From Vicinamibacterales bacterium (GTDB taxonomy: Bacteria > Acidobacteriota > Vicinamibacteria > Vicinamibacterales > 2-12-FULL-66-21), in assembly GCA_036496585.1 (NCBI GenBank), contig DASXLB010000042.1:220025-284024 (forward strand): a stretch of 64,000 bases of DNA. The letters are read 5' to 3'. Under the pieces are notes generated by a model, which did no database searches, was not told where the DNA came from, and saw only the letters and a list, made by a program, of their open reading frames with translations. Numbering within the stretch: the first letter of the stretch is position 1; every line of letters begins with the position of its first letter. The position numbers and the translations under genes were made by a program. Positions 42,978 to 51,540 of the stretch are shown in pieces.

Positions 42978-44519
42978 TCATTCGGCCAGCAGACGATCGA
43001 GGCGCTGGCGCGTGATCGTCTTCTGTTCCTCGATCGCGACGCGCAGCTCGGTGGCCGGATCGTTGTTCAAGCGCGCGCGCAGCGCCTGCAGGATCGCATC
43101 CGCACCCTTCCCTGCAGCGGATATGAGGAAGACGTGGCCGAACTTGCGCTCGTAGTCGCGGTTGGCCGCCGTCAGCGCTTCCCGCTCCGCCGCGGTCGCA
43201 CCTCCGATGCCCGACTGCTCGCGCGCCGACGCCGCCGCCGCGGCGGCAGACTGCGCGCGTTCGGCCTCCCGCTCACCGATGCGGGGATGGTGGCGGATCG
43301 ACTCGCGCCACCCTGCCTCGTCGAGATCGTCGAGCGCCACCTGCCCGGCCTGCCGGATCCTGGCGGCCGACGCGAACGGCCGCGCCGCCGCCATGCGGTC
43401 GACCCACGCGGGCGCCGCGCACAAGGCCGCGAGCGTCGAGCGCGCCTCGGGATCGTCCAGCGCATTGAGGAGGCGGACGACTGCCGCCTGCCGAGCGGCC
43501 GCGGCGGGCTGACCGAACACCCGGAACCGGCTGACGCCGCCGTCGGGAAAGATGTTCAGCCGCACGTGCGTCGCGTCCAGCGGGCGCACGGCGTCGGCAG
43601 CCCACTCGTGTCGATGGTCCGGCTGGAGCTTCGTCTGGGCGAGGACGACCTTCCAGTCGGCGACGCCGCGCGCGGCGCTGTCGGCCGACACGCCGTGCAG
43701 GTCCTCGGAAACGACGGCGCCGTCGACCGACGCCGAGTCGGGATAGTTGCCCTTGAAGAACGCCGTGTCGAGCGCGACGCGTCCGATGGTGCCGCGCAGC
43801 CCGAGCCGTACGACCACCCAGTCGTGACCGGGAACGCGGCGCCGCTTCGTTTCCCACGCGTCGCCCATGTGCGTGCCGCGATCCGGCCGCAGCATGTTCT
43901 GCGGCTCGCCGTAGGACCGGTCGCTCGTCTCGACAACGTAGCCGCCGTTCACCAGCGCGGCCAGATCGATCTCGCCGCCGCCGGCGAGAATCTGCGTCCA
44001 GTCGGGAAACGCCTCCCCGATCACCCGCAGCCGCGCCACGCCGCCGTCGGGAAAGATGTTCAGCCGCACGTGCGTGAACCGGCGGGCGGTGGCGTGCCCG
44101 ACCGCGAAGACGTTGGCGGCGTTTCCGGCCAGCTCGCTGCGCGCCAGCAGGGGATGCCACGCGACCGAGTCGGCCGTCGCGTCGGCGCCGTCGGGAAGGC
44201 CGCAGGCGTCGATCGAACAGTGGGAGGGGTAGTTGCCGGTGAAGAACGCCGTGTCGACGGTGATCGAATGGACGAGACCCGGCAACCCGAGCTTGACGAT
44301 GCACCAGTCGTGGCCGGAGGTGCGGCGGCGGCGAGTTTCCCAGCCGTCCATCCATTTGCCCTGATCGGTGTAGCGGCCCGGGATGAACACGGCCGGTTCG
44401 GGGTTCAGGAGATTGCCCTTCCCGGCGAAGAACTCATCGTTGGCGGCGAGCGCCGCGCCACCCAGCCGCGCCGACGCGAGATCGATGAGATGGCTGAACT
44501 CAGACACCGCTATCACCAT
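42978..44519 (-). CDS. Allantoicase fused to OHCU decarboxylase
   Basis: A 513-residue bifunctional protein. Residues 1-335 are an allantoicase with its two repeated halves: FFTGNYPSHCSIDAC and HVRLNIFPDGGVARLRV in the first, FFKGNYPDSASVDG and HVRLNIFPDGGVSRFRV in the second. It cleaves allantoate to ureidoglycolate and urea. Residues 345-513 are an OHCU decarboxylase, with its catalytic His in the HHPRIGE motif near residue 410 and the conserved E-x-F-G-H-x-F-L-I segment. Decarboxylating OHCU gives (S)-allantoin. Allantoinase, which joins the two steps, is encoded just upstream. The start overlaps the allantoinase end by 20 bases; a GTG at 44507 is an alternative. Confidence 0.9.
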   Translation of the reverse strand: MVIAVSEFSHLIDLASARLGGAALAANDEFFAGKGNLLNPEPAVFIPGRYTDQGKWMDGWETRRRRTSGHDWCIVKLGLPGLVHSITVDTAFFTGNYPSHCSIDACGLPDGADATADSVAWHPLLARSELAGNAANVFAVGHATARRFTHVRLNIFPDGGVARLRVIGEAFPDWTQILAGGGEIDLAALVNGGYVVETSDRSYGEPQNMLRPDRGTHMGDAWETKRRRVPGHDWVVVRLGLRGTIGRVALDTAFFKGNYPDSASVDGAVVSEDLHGVSADSAARGVADWKVVLAQTKLQPDHRHEWAADAVRPLDATHVRLNIFPDGGVSRFRVFGQPAAAARQAAVVRLLNALDDPEARSTLAALCAAPAWVDRMAAARPFASAARIRQAGQVALDDLDEAGWRESIRHHPRIGEREAERAQSAAAAAASAREQSGIGGATAAEREALTAANRDYERKFGHVFLISAAGKGADAILQALRARLNNDPATELRVAIEEQKTITRQRLDRLLAE

Positions 44520-45822
44520 ACACGAGGCGCCCGCGCGCGTAAGTGCGGATCACCCGGCCGCGCAGCCGGCGCCCGTCATACGGCGTGCGCTTGTGCCGCT
44601 GCCGCAGCGCCCGCTCGTCCACGACGAACGTCGCGTCGGGATCCCAGATCACGAGGTCCGCGTCCTTGCCCGGCTCGATCGAGCCCTTGCGCCCACCGAT
44701 TCCCGCCAGGCGCGCCGGGGCGGCCGACATCCACTCGACGAGGCGTTCCACCGGGAGCCCGCGCTCCGCCGCCGCCGTCCAGACCGCCGGCAGGCTGAGC
44801 TCGAGTGAGGCGATGCCGCCCCAGGCCCGCAGGAAGTCGCCGTCTCCCTTCATCGCCGGCGGACACGGTGAGTGATCGGTCGCGATCAAATCGATGTCGC
44901 CCGAGGCGAGCGCCCGCCAGAGCGCCTCGCGCGTCGCGCGCCCGCGGATCGGCGGCGCGCACTTCAACGACGTGGCCTCGTCAGGAATCTCCTCCGCGGC
45001 AAACGTCAGATAGTGCGGGCACGTCTCGGCGGTGATCCGCAGCCCGCTGCGGCGGGCTTCGCGCAGCAGCGGCAGCGCCCGTTCCGTCGCGAGATGCACG
45101 ACGTGGATGCGGGCGTCGGTTTCACGGGCCAACGCGACGAGCTGGGCAATGGCGTCGACCTCCGCTTCGGGCGGACGCGAGGCCAGCCACGTCGAGTAGG
45201 CGCGCGGGTCAGCGGCGGGCGGGATGCGGCCGAGCGACGCCGGCCACTCGGCGTGTACGAGCAGCGGCAGGCCGAGCCCGGCCAGGATCGGCAGCGCGCG
45301 CCGGAGATCGCCGGGCTCGACGGCCGCGAACTCGTCGACACCCGACGGAGAAAGGAAGCACTTGAATCCGCAGACGCCGGCCGACGCGAGCGCCTCGAGC
45401 TCGCCGGCGTTGCCGGGGACCACCCCGCCCCAGAACTGCACTTCGACACCGTCGACCGGCGCCGCGCGCCGCTTCGCGCCGAGCGCTTTCAGTGTCGTCA
45501 CCGCCGGCACGCTGTTGAGCGGCATGTCGACGATCGTCGTGATGCCGCCGGCGGCTGCGGCACTCGTCGCGGTGGCGAAGCCTTCCCAATCCGTGCGACC
45601 CGGCTCGTTCACGTGCACGTGGGTGTCGACGAGACCGGGCATCACGAGCATCGAGGACGGCAGGTGCGGAGTGGAGATCGCCTCGAGCGGCCTGACGGCG
45701 GTGATCTGCGCGCCGGTGATCTCGATTTCGGCCGGCTGGATGCCGGTGGGCAGGAGGACGCGGGTGGAGCGGATGGTGATGGGCGGCAAGAAGGACCTGG
45801 CGCGGACCGCGATCGTGCTCAA
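44500..45822 (-). CDS. allB: Allantoinase (cyclic amidohydrolase)
   Basis: A 440-residue metal-dependent hydrolase that opens allantoin to allantoate. Metal ligands are visible in DTHVHVNEPGRTDWEGF (His-x-His), the carboxylated Lys in GFKCFLSPSG, His in LLVHAEWP, His in IHVVHLATE and Asp in IATDHSPCP. The last motif and the N-E-P-G-R segment favour allantoinase over dihydropyrimidinase. It is the first gene of the urate operon. The start is uncertain: a TTG at 45822 is the longest form, and a TTG about eleven codons later would remove a non-conserved extension. Confidence 0.88.
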   Translation of the reverse strand: MSTIAVRARSFLPPITIRSTRVLLPTGIQPAEIEITGAQITAVRPLEAISTPHLPSSMLVMPGLVDTHVHVNEPGRTDWEGFATATSAAAAGGITTIVDMPLNSVPAVTTLKALGAKRRAAPVDGVEVQFWGGVVPGNAGELEALASAGVCGFKCFLSPSGVDEFAAVEPGDLRRALPILAGLGLPLLVHAEWPASLGRIPPAADPRAYSTWLASRPPEAEVDAIAQLVALARETDARIHVVHLATERALPLLREARRSGLRITAETCPHYLTFAAEEIPDEATSLKCAPPIRGRATREALWRALASGDIDLIATDHSPCPPAMKGDGDFLRAWGGIASLELSLPAVWTAAAERGLPVERLVEWMSAAPARLAGIGGRKGSIEPGKDADLVIWDPDATFVVDERALRQRHKRTPYDGRRLRGRVIRTYARGRLVYGDSGV

Positions 45823-45961
45823 GGGCGCCCTGGCACGGGCGCCGAGGTCGCCATCCGCTCCGGCATACTACCGGGTTCCCGGTCTGGAATCCCATCGCCG
45901 CCAAGGCGAGCACGGCGAAGCCGCGACCGGCGCCGCGGTTCGCATACGATTGGGACGCTGT

Positions 45962-46942
45962 ATGCCACGCCTGCGCTGGGGACTCCTCAGTACCGCCCGC
46001 ATCAATCGCGCGTTGATTCCGGCCATCCGAGGCGCCGCACGCAGCGAACTGACGGCGGTCGCGAGCCGCACGCTCGATCGCGCCCGCGAGTACGCACTGG
46101 AGTGGCAGATTCCGCGCTCGATCGGCGCGTACGAAGCGCTCCTCGCCGATCCCGGCATCGACGTGGTGTACATCTCGCTGCCCAACCACCTCCACGTGGA
46201 GTGGACGGTGCGCGCGCTCGAGGCGGGCAAGCACGTCCTGTGCGAGAAGCCGCTGGCCCTTTCGGTCGGCGATGTCGACCGCGTCGCGGACGCGGCCCGG
46301 CGTGCCGGCCGTGTCGCGGCGGAGGCGTTCATGTACCGCCATCATCCGCTCACCGACGCCGTTCAGGCGTTTGCGGCGGGCGGACGGCTTGGACGGATTA
46401 CGACCTACCGCGGCGCGTTCACGTTCCTGCTGACGCGCGAGCACGACGTCCGCCTCGACCCGTCGATGGGCGGCGGCAGCTTGTGGGACGTCGGGTGCTA
46501 TCCGCTCAGCTATGCGAACCTGATCGCCGGTGCCGCCCCGACGGAGGTGTTCGGCTGGGAGCGACGACTCGATCGCGATGTCGACATGGAGTTCTTCGCG
46601 ATGCTGCGCTACGCCGACGGCAGCGTCGCGCAGTTCGACTGCGGCTTTGCCGGCCCGTTCCGCGCCGAGATGGAGATCGTCGGCACAGCCGGCCGGCTGT
46701 GCATCCGGCGTCCCTTCAAGACCGACGAGAGGAGCGCGCTCGAATTCTCGGGCGGCGACGATCGCACAGAGGGGGTCCTCTTCGACCCTGCGGCGGCCTA
46801 CGCGGGAGAGGTCGCCGACATTGAGGCGGCGGCGCTCGACGGGACGGCGCCGCGCGTCCCCCTCACGGAGTCGCGCCGGACGGTCCAGACCATCGTCGCC
46901 CTCTACGAGTCGGCGCGGCTCGGTCGTCCGGTGGGCCTCTGA
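45962..46942 (+). CDS. Gfo/Idh/MocA-family NAD(P)-dependent oxidoreductase
   Basis: A 326-residue dehydrogenase. The Rossmann N-terminus starts RWGLLSTARINRALIPAI (a variant without the classical GxGxxG). The family motif EKPLALS follows at about residue 95, and the C-terminal domain has GGGSLWDVGCYPLSY with the catalytic-region D-x-G-x-Y/H. It probably oxidises a sugar or sugar-like alcohol. It is divergent from allantoinase; 139 bases separate them and no clear promoter is visible. Confidence 0.88.
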   Translation: MPRLRWGLLSTARINRALIPAIRGAARSELTAVASRTLDRAREYALEWQIPRSIGAYEALLADPGIDVVYISLPNHLHVEWTVRALEAGKHVLCEKPLALSVGDVDRVADAARRAGRVAAEAFMYRHHPLTDAVQAFAAGGRLGRITTYRGAFTFLLTREHDVRLDPSMGGGSLWDVGCYPLSYANLIAGAAPTEVFGWERRLDRDVDMEFFAMLRYADGSVAQFDCGFAGPFRAEMEIVGTAGRLCIRRPFKTDERSALEFSGGDDRTEGVLFDPAAAYAGEVADIEAAALDGTAPRVPLTESRRTVQTIVALYESARLGRPVGL

Positions 46943-46999
46943 GACCTCGTCCGTACACGCCGGTTGACCTTTTGCATGAGCCGACGGCCGGAGGGACGC

Positions 47000-47548
47000 G
47001 TGGCTCAACTGCTGCTTGAATATCCAGACGCGGTCACGTCGGACGCAGGAAAGAATTACAGGGCCCGCGCCTGCGGGGCCGACCGGAATGACGGAAAATG
47101 GGAAGGCTGGATAGAATTCATTCCAGCCGACGGAGGCACGCCCATCCGTTCGTCTCGCGAGACCACCCAGCCCAATCGCGAGGACACGGTCTATTGGGCG
47201 ACGGGCCTTACGCCTGTCTATCTCGAGGGCGCGCTGCGCCGCACGCTCCGTCCGGTCGTGCGGCCGGTTGCAGCGCGCCCCGAGCCGCCATTCTTCGACG
47301 GTCCGGCTGATCCGTTCGTCTCGAACGGTCACGGCACGGAGGCGGTGCTCGATCCCTTCTCGGTCTATCAGAAAGGGGAGGTGCTGCTGCGCCGTCAGCT
47401 CTCGGCGTTCGCGGGCTGGCACCTCGTCAACATCATCCGCAAGTACGAGTTGAGCGGCGAGGATCCGGCGCGACTCTCGACGCTCGAGCCGGCGGCGCTC
47501 ATCGAGTGCATCATCGACGCCGTCCGTCGGCAGCCCGCGCGCCGATAA
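47000..47548 (+). CDS. Conserved protein of unknown function
   Basis: A 182-residue cytoplasmic protein. The GTG at 47000 is preferred because a good GGAGGG site lies just upstream; an ATG at 46976 and a TTG at 46964 are in frame. The most conserved-looking region is GWIEFIPADGG, RETTQPNREDT and YWATGLTPVYLEGAL, a combination I have seen in proteins of unknown function from several phyla. The C-terminus is a small helical domain. No membrane segment, metal site or catalytic motif is evident. It lies 57 bases from the oxidoreductase and could share its transcript. Confidence 0.65.
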   Translation: MAQLLLEYPDAVTSDAGKNYRARACGADRNDGKWEGWIEFIPADGGTPIRSSRETTQPNREDTVYWATGLTPVYLEGALRRTLRPVVRPVAARPEPPFFDGPADPFVSNGHGTEAVLDPFSVYQKGEVLLRRQLSAFAGWHLVNIIRKYELSGEDPARLSTLEPAALIECIIDAVRRQPARR

Positions 47549-47638
47549 GCGCCGAGACGCGGACGCCGTTCGTGGTTCCGTCACCCCGTTGATCCCGGGG
47601 CGGCAGGCGCAGGATCGTTTTCACGCTATGCTCGCGGC

Positions 47639-49516
47639 ATGCTCAGCAGCCGTGTCGTGGTCAGCGCTTTCGTTATCCTGTGTACCGTCGGCGCCACCGC
47701 TCAAGAGCGGGACCGCGCCAAGGTCCCCGACCGGTACAAGTGGAACCTCGCCGACCTCTATCCCTCGGATGACGCGTGGCGAACGGCAAAGAATACGGTC
47801 GTCGGCAGCATCCCCTCGCTGGCCGCGTTTCGCGGCACCCTCGCCCAGTCGAGCGACCGGCTCGCCGACGCGCTCGACGCCGCGAATCGCATCGGCAAGG
47901 ACTTCCAGCGTGTCTACCTCTACGCGAGCCTGCATTCCGACCAGGACACGCGTGTCAGCGCGTACCAGGGCATGCAGCAGGAGATGCAGCAGGCGGGCGC
48001 GACGTTCGGTGAGACGATCTCGTTCATCGAGCCCGAGATCCTGAGAATCGACAAGACCACACTCGACAAGTGGACGGCCGACAACCCACGGCTCAAGACC
48101 TACGCTCACTATCTTGACGACATCCAGCGCCGTCGGGCCCACACGCTCAGCGACGCCGAGGAACGGCTCATCGCCGCCGCCTCCACCGTGTCCAGCCAGC
48201 CGTCTTCGATCTACAACATCCTGGCGAACGCCGACTTCCCCTACCCGACGGTGACGCTGAGCGACGGCACCAAGGCTCGACTCGACTCGGCGGGATTCAG
48301 CCTGTATCGCAGCGTGCCGAATCGCGACGATCGCAAGCTGGTGATGCACACTTTCTTCGACGCGATTGGCACGTTCCGCGGCACGTTCGGGGCCACGCTG
48401 AACGGCCAGGTGCAGTCGGACGAATTCGCGGCCAACGCCCGCCACTACAAGACCGCGGTCGAATCGGCGCTCGACGGCCCGAGCGTTCCGGTCTCGGTCT
48501 ACAGTCAGCTGGTGGAGGGCGTCAACCGCGGGCTGCCGACGTTCCACCGCTACCTGCAGCTACGCAAGAAGATGATGAAGCTGCAGGAGCTGCACTACTA
48601 CGATCTCTACGCGCCGCTCGTCGCCACTGCCGATCTGAGCTACACGCCGGCGGAGGCGGAACAGAACATTCTGGCCGCCGTCGCGCCGCTCGGACCCGAC
48701 TACACGGCCGCGATCAAGAAGGCGTTCGACGATCGCTGGATCGACCTGATGCCGACCGAAGGGAAGAAGTCGGGCGCCTACTCGAACGGCGGCGCCTACG
48801 ACGTGCATCCCTACATGCTGATCAACTTCAACGGCAAGTACGCCGACATGACGACCGTCGCGCACGAGCTCGGACACACGATGCAGAGCTACCTGTCCAA
48901 CAAGACGCAGCCCTTCCATCTCGCCAACTACCCGATCTTCGTCGCCGAGGTCGCGTCGACGTTCAACGAGGCGCTGCTCAACGACTACATGCTGCGCACG
49001 ATCAAGGATCCCGAGACGCGGCTGTCGCTGCTCGGCAACTATCTCGAGAATGCCAAGGGCACCGTGTTCCGGCAGACCCAGTTCGCCGAGTTCGAGCTGC
49101 GCATCCACGAGATGGCCGAAAAGGGGGAACCGCTCACCGGCGACGCGCTCGACGCGCTCTACCTCCAAATCGTGCGGAAGTACTACGGGCACGACAAAGG
49201 CATCTGCATCGTCGACGACGAGGTTCGGCACGAGTGGGCGTTCATTCCACACTTCTACCTGGACTTCTACGTCTTCCAGTACGCAACGTCGTTCACCGCA
49301 TCTGCGGCGCTCTCGGAGAAGGTGCTCGAAGGGGACGCGGGCGCCACCCGGCGCTACCTGAACTTCCTGTCGGCGGGTGGCTCGAAATACCCCATCGATC
49401 TGCTCAAGGATGCCGGCGTCGACATGACGACCGGCGAGCCGCTCGCGCTGACGCTGCAGAAAGTGAATCGCGTCATGGATGAGATGGAGCGCATCCTCGC
49501 CTCGTCCAGGCAGTAG
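47639..49516 (+). CDS. pepF: Exported M3-family oligoendopeptidase F
   Basis: A 625-residue zinc oligopeptidase. The zinc motif is H-E-L-G-H-T-M-Q at about residue 409, with the third ligand Glu in FVAEVASTFNEALL. The N-terminal helical PepF domain and the C-terminal KYYG-HDKG and FYVFQYATSF segments are intact. Unlike the cytoplasmic enzymes it begins with a signal peptide (VVSAFVILCTVGATAQ), so it should work outside the cytoplasm. It is followed by a short spacer and a sigma-54 promoter for the next gene. Confidence 0.9.
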   Translation: MLSSRVVVSAFVILCTVGATAQERDRAKVPDRYKWNLADLYPSDDAWRTAKNTVVGSIPSLAAFRGTLAQSSDRLADALDAANRIGKDFQRVYLYASLHSDQDTRVSAYQGMQQEMQQAGATFGETISFIEPEILRIDKTTLDKWTADNPRLKTYAHYLDDIQRRRAHTLSDAEERLIAAASTVSSQPSSIYNILANADFPYPTVTLSDGTKARLDSAGFSLYRSVPNRDDRKLVMHTFFDAIGTFRGTFGATLNGQVQSDEFAANARHYKTAVESALDGPSVPVSVYSQLVEGVNRGLPTFHRYLQLRKKMMKLQELHYYDLYAPLVATADLSYTPAEAEQNILAAVAPLGPDYTAAIKKAFDDRWIDLMPTEGKKSGAYSNGGAYDVHPYMLINFNGKYADMTTVAHELGHTMQSYLSNKTQPFHLANYPIFVAEVASTFNEALLNDYMLRTIKDPETRLSLLGNYLENAKGTVFRQTQFAEFELRIHEMAEKGEPLTGDALDALYLQIVRKYYGHDKGICIVDDEVRHEWAFIPHFYLDFYVFQYATSFTASAALSEKVLEGDAGATRRYLNFLSAGGSKYPIDLLKDAGVDMTTGEPLALTLQKVNRVMDEMERILASSRQ

Positions 49517-49594
49517 CCCTGCCGCATCTGTCTTGTTTCGAGGACGCATTCATGACAGTTCGTTGAAATCCTGTGGGTTTCTGCTCGGCGCGGC

Positions 49595-49610
49595 TTGGCA
49601 CCCCTGTTGC
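49595..49610 (+). promoter_or_regulatory. Consensus sigma-54 promoter
   Basis: The sequence TTGGCACCCCTGTTGC matches the sigma-54 consensus TGGCAC-N5-TTGC, with GG and GC elements spaced by exactly ten bases (49597-49598 and 49609-49610). It lies 33 bases upstream of the PEGA-protein ATG, with AAGGAG between. Sixty bases upstream is ACAG...CTGT around a short AT-rich stretch, a possible activator site. This gene should need an ATP-dependent enhancer-binding protein, which is not the degenerate one in this window. Confidence 0.8.
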
Positions 49611-49643
49611 CTCTAACAGGTCCAGGGGAAGGAGACCCCCGCT

Positions 49644-50555
49644 ATGAAACTCACGACACTGATTTCAACCCTGGCGCTTGCATCTACGGTCGCGATGCCG
49701 GTGAGCGCGCAGGATCAGGAGCGGCATCACTCCGGTGACAACCACGCGCAGGCGGCGGAGTCCGACCATGCGCGTCCGCGCCAGCAGCCGCAAACGGAAC
49801 AGCATCAGCAGCAGGCCCAGCGGGCTCACGGGCAGGCGCAGCCCAGCCGCCAGGCGGCTCAACCGCAGCAGGTCCGCCCGCAGCAGGTGCAGCCGCGGCG
49901 GGAGAACGCGCAACCGCAGCGGGAGAACGTGCAACCGCAGTCGGTGCAGCCGCGCCGTGAGTCTGTGCAGCCGCAGCGTCAGTCTGTACAGCCGCAACGT
50001 CAGTCTGTGCAGCCGCAACGTGAGATCGCGGTGCCGCGCCAGGACCATGTCGTTGCCGGCAACCGCGCCTCCAGCAACGGCCGCAGCTACGCGTATGCCA
50101 ACAACGACGGGCGTCGCTGGGACAATCGTCACTACGAGTCGTACGTGACGGGTGTGCACCGCTATAACGCCTACGTCGTGCACCCGCAGGTGGTGCGGGT
50201 GATTCCGTATCGTCCGTACGCCTATCATCCGAGCTTCAGCGTCGGCGTCTACTACGGCGCCGACGGCTATTACCCGTACGGATACACGCCGGATTACTAC
50301 TTCAATCCGATTCCGGGGCACCTCTACGGCGGCGTGCGCATCACCGGCGCTCCGCGGGATGCGCAGGTGTTCGCCGACGGCTACTACGTCGGCATCGTCG
50401 ACGACTTCGACGGCATCTTCCAGCACATGAACCTGGAAGCCGGTCCGCATCACGTCGAAGTGGCGTGGGGTGGGTATCAGCCGATGGCGTTCGACGTCTA
50501 CGTGCGGCCGGGCGACACCACGACGTTCCGCGCCGACGGCTACTTCCGCTACTGA
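49644..50555 (+). CDS. Secreted Gln-rich repeat protein with C-terminal PEGA-like domain
   Basis: A 303-residue exported protein. A signal peptide (cleavage near VSAQD, residue 22) is followed by a Gln/His/Arg/Pro-rich disordered stretch to about residue 130, with tandem 7-residue units of the type VQPQRQS. A Tyr-rich region comes next (YAYANNDGRRWDNRHY, YYGADGYYPYG). The last 70 residues form a PEGA-like beta domain (VRITGAPRDAQVFADGYYVG... LEAGPHHVEVAWGGY). Such proteins are often surface- or wall-associated. It is driven by the sigma-54 promoter 33 bases upstream. Confidence 0.75.
   Translation: MKLTTLISTLALASTVAMPVSAQDQERHHSGDNHAQAAESDHARPRQQPQTEQHQQQAQRAHGQAQPSRQAAQPQQVRPQQVQPRRENAQPQRENVQPQSVQPRRESVQPQRQSVQPQRQSVQPQREIAVPRQDHVVAGNRASSNGRSYAYANNDGRRWDNRHYESYVTGVHRYNAYVVHPQVVRVIPYRPYAYHPSFSVGVYYGADGYYPYGYTPDYYFNPIPGHLYGGVRITGAPRDAQVFADGYYVGIVDDFDGIFQHMNLEAGPHHVEVAWGGYQPMAFDVYVRPGDTTTFRADGYFRY
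49902..50024 (+). repeat. Tandem 21-bp repeat coding for VQPQRQS-type units
   Basis: Within the PEGA gene, five to six imperfect 21-base units of the type GTGCAGCCGCAACGTCAGTC are arranged head to tail. They encode heptads N/S-V-Q-P-Q-R-E/Q. Codon choices differ slightly between units, so some divergence has occurred. Repeat number is likely to vary between strains by slippage. Confidence 0.7.
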
Positions 50556-50573
50556 CCGCAACCGCCGCGACCG

Positions 50574-50627
50574 CGGGCCCGTCACCACCTGGGGACGGGC
50601 CCGACGGGCGCGGATGAGGGCATCCGC
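50574..50627. terminator. Two tandem hairpins between convergent genes
   Basis: The first stem pairs CGGGCCCGTC (50574-50583) with GACGGGCCCG (50594-50603) across a 10-base loop. The second pairs GCGGATG (50610-50616) with CATCCGC (50621-50627) across AGGG. They lie after the PEGA gene and before the stop of the CmcI-like gene on the opposite strand. No long T-run follows either stem, so a bidirectional or Rho-assisted role is the best guess. Confidence 0.5.
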
Positions 50628-50676
50628 ATCGTGAGGCCCCGGGTTTTCCGGGACGGGCTCCCCGCCTGGCCGCCGC

Positions 50677-51384
50677 TTACTCCGCCCCCCCTTCGCGCCG
50701 CTTCAACCAGCCGTCTGGGTGATGCGTGACCAGGAAGCGATCACATTTCTCCCGATCGATGCCGAACTCCGGGTGGCGTGCCAAATACTCGTGGATCGCC
50801 GGCACCGGCCCAGGACGCGAGCTCTTGAAGTACGGTTGCGTGTCGATCGAGCCGTCCTGCACCAGCATGTAGCTGCCCGGCGTCACGAGCGGTCCGTACG
50901 CCTCGAGCTCGCTGGCGACATGGCCCGCCGAATGATCGCTATCCAGAATCACCAGGACCGGTCCGCGAGCCGCCTCCGCCATTCCGCGTACGGACGCCAC
51001 GATCGACGGCGAGGCGGAATCCCCGATCAAATACGTGATGCGCGGATGCCGCAGATCGTGCTGCCTGGCGATGTCGATCGTGACGATTCGGCCGTCGGTC
51101 TCCATCAGATCGAAGAGGTGCGCGTAGAAGAGCGAGCTGCCGCCGCGGTTGGTCCCGGTCTCGACGATCAGCGCCGGCCGCAGCGCGGCGATCGTCTCCT
51201 GGATGGTCCAGAGATCGAGCGTGTTCTGGAGGATTGGCTGACCGAGCCAGCGGACCTCGGTGAAGTTGTTCGTCTTGAGTAGCAGGGCCGTGAAGAACGT
51301 GCGCTCGACCCGATGGTGAATCCGCGGCCAGACGAGGCTCCAGAACAGCCGGCTGACGCTGCCGCGCGGCGACAAGGCACTCAT
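50677..51384 (-). CDS. CmcI/rhamnosyl-O-methyltransferase-like protein
   Basis: A 235-residue protein of the cephalosporin hydroxylase/CmcI fold, which in practice consists of SAM-dependent methyltransferases. The SAM motif is ALIVETGTNRGGSSLFYAHLF, and an acidic TIDIARQ segment and the LVILDSDHSAGHV metal-binding segment are present. The start is the ATG at 51384. It is divergent from a CmcH-like carbamoyltransferase gene across 156 bases. In cephamycin clusters cmcI and cmcH act together; here a surface-glycan sugar is a more likely target. Confidence 0.82.
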   Translation of the reverse strand: MSALSPRGSVSRLFWSLVWPRIHHRVERTFFTALLLKTNNFTEVRWLGQPILQNTLDLWTIQETIAALRPALIVETGTNRGGSSLFYAHLFDLMETDGRIVTIDIARQHDLRHPRITYLIGDSASPSIVASVRGMAEAARGPVLVILDSDHSAGHVASELEAYGPLVTPGSYMLVQDGSIDTQPYFKSSRPGPVPAIHEYLARHPEFGIDREKCDRFLVTHHPDGWLKRREGGAE

Positions 51385-51540
51385 CGCACGCGCGCTTCGT
51401 GCCTGCGCCTCGAGATCACGTTCATGGCGCCAACGATACAGTACGGTGGGCGCCCTCGACCATCCCTGCAGGAAGCGGCGAGTCCCTCGCACGCTCCGTG
51501 GGGCAGCTGGACGTCGTGCTACAGTCGCTCCGCTCCTGAC

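Noticed and set aside
45224-45961. A 246-residue N-terminal extension of the Gfo/Idh/MocA gene
   Set aside because: It overlaps allantoinase antisense and has no homology-like content. The ATG at 45962 starts the Rossmann domain properly.
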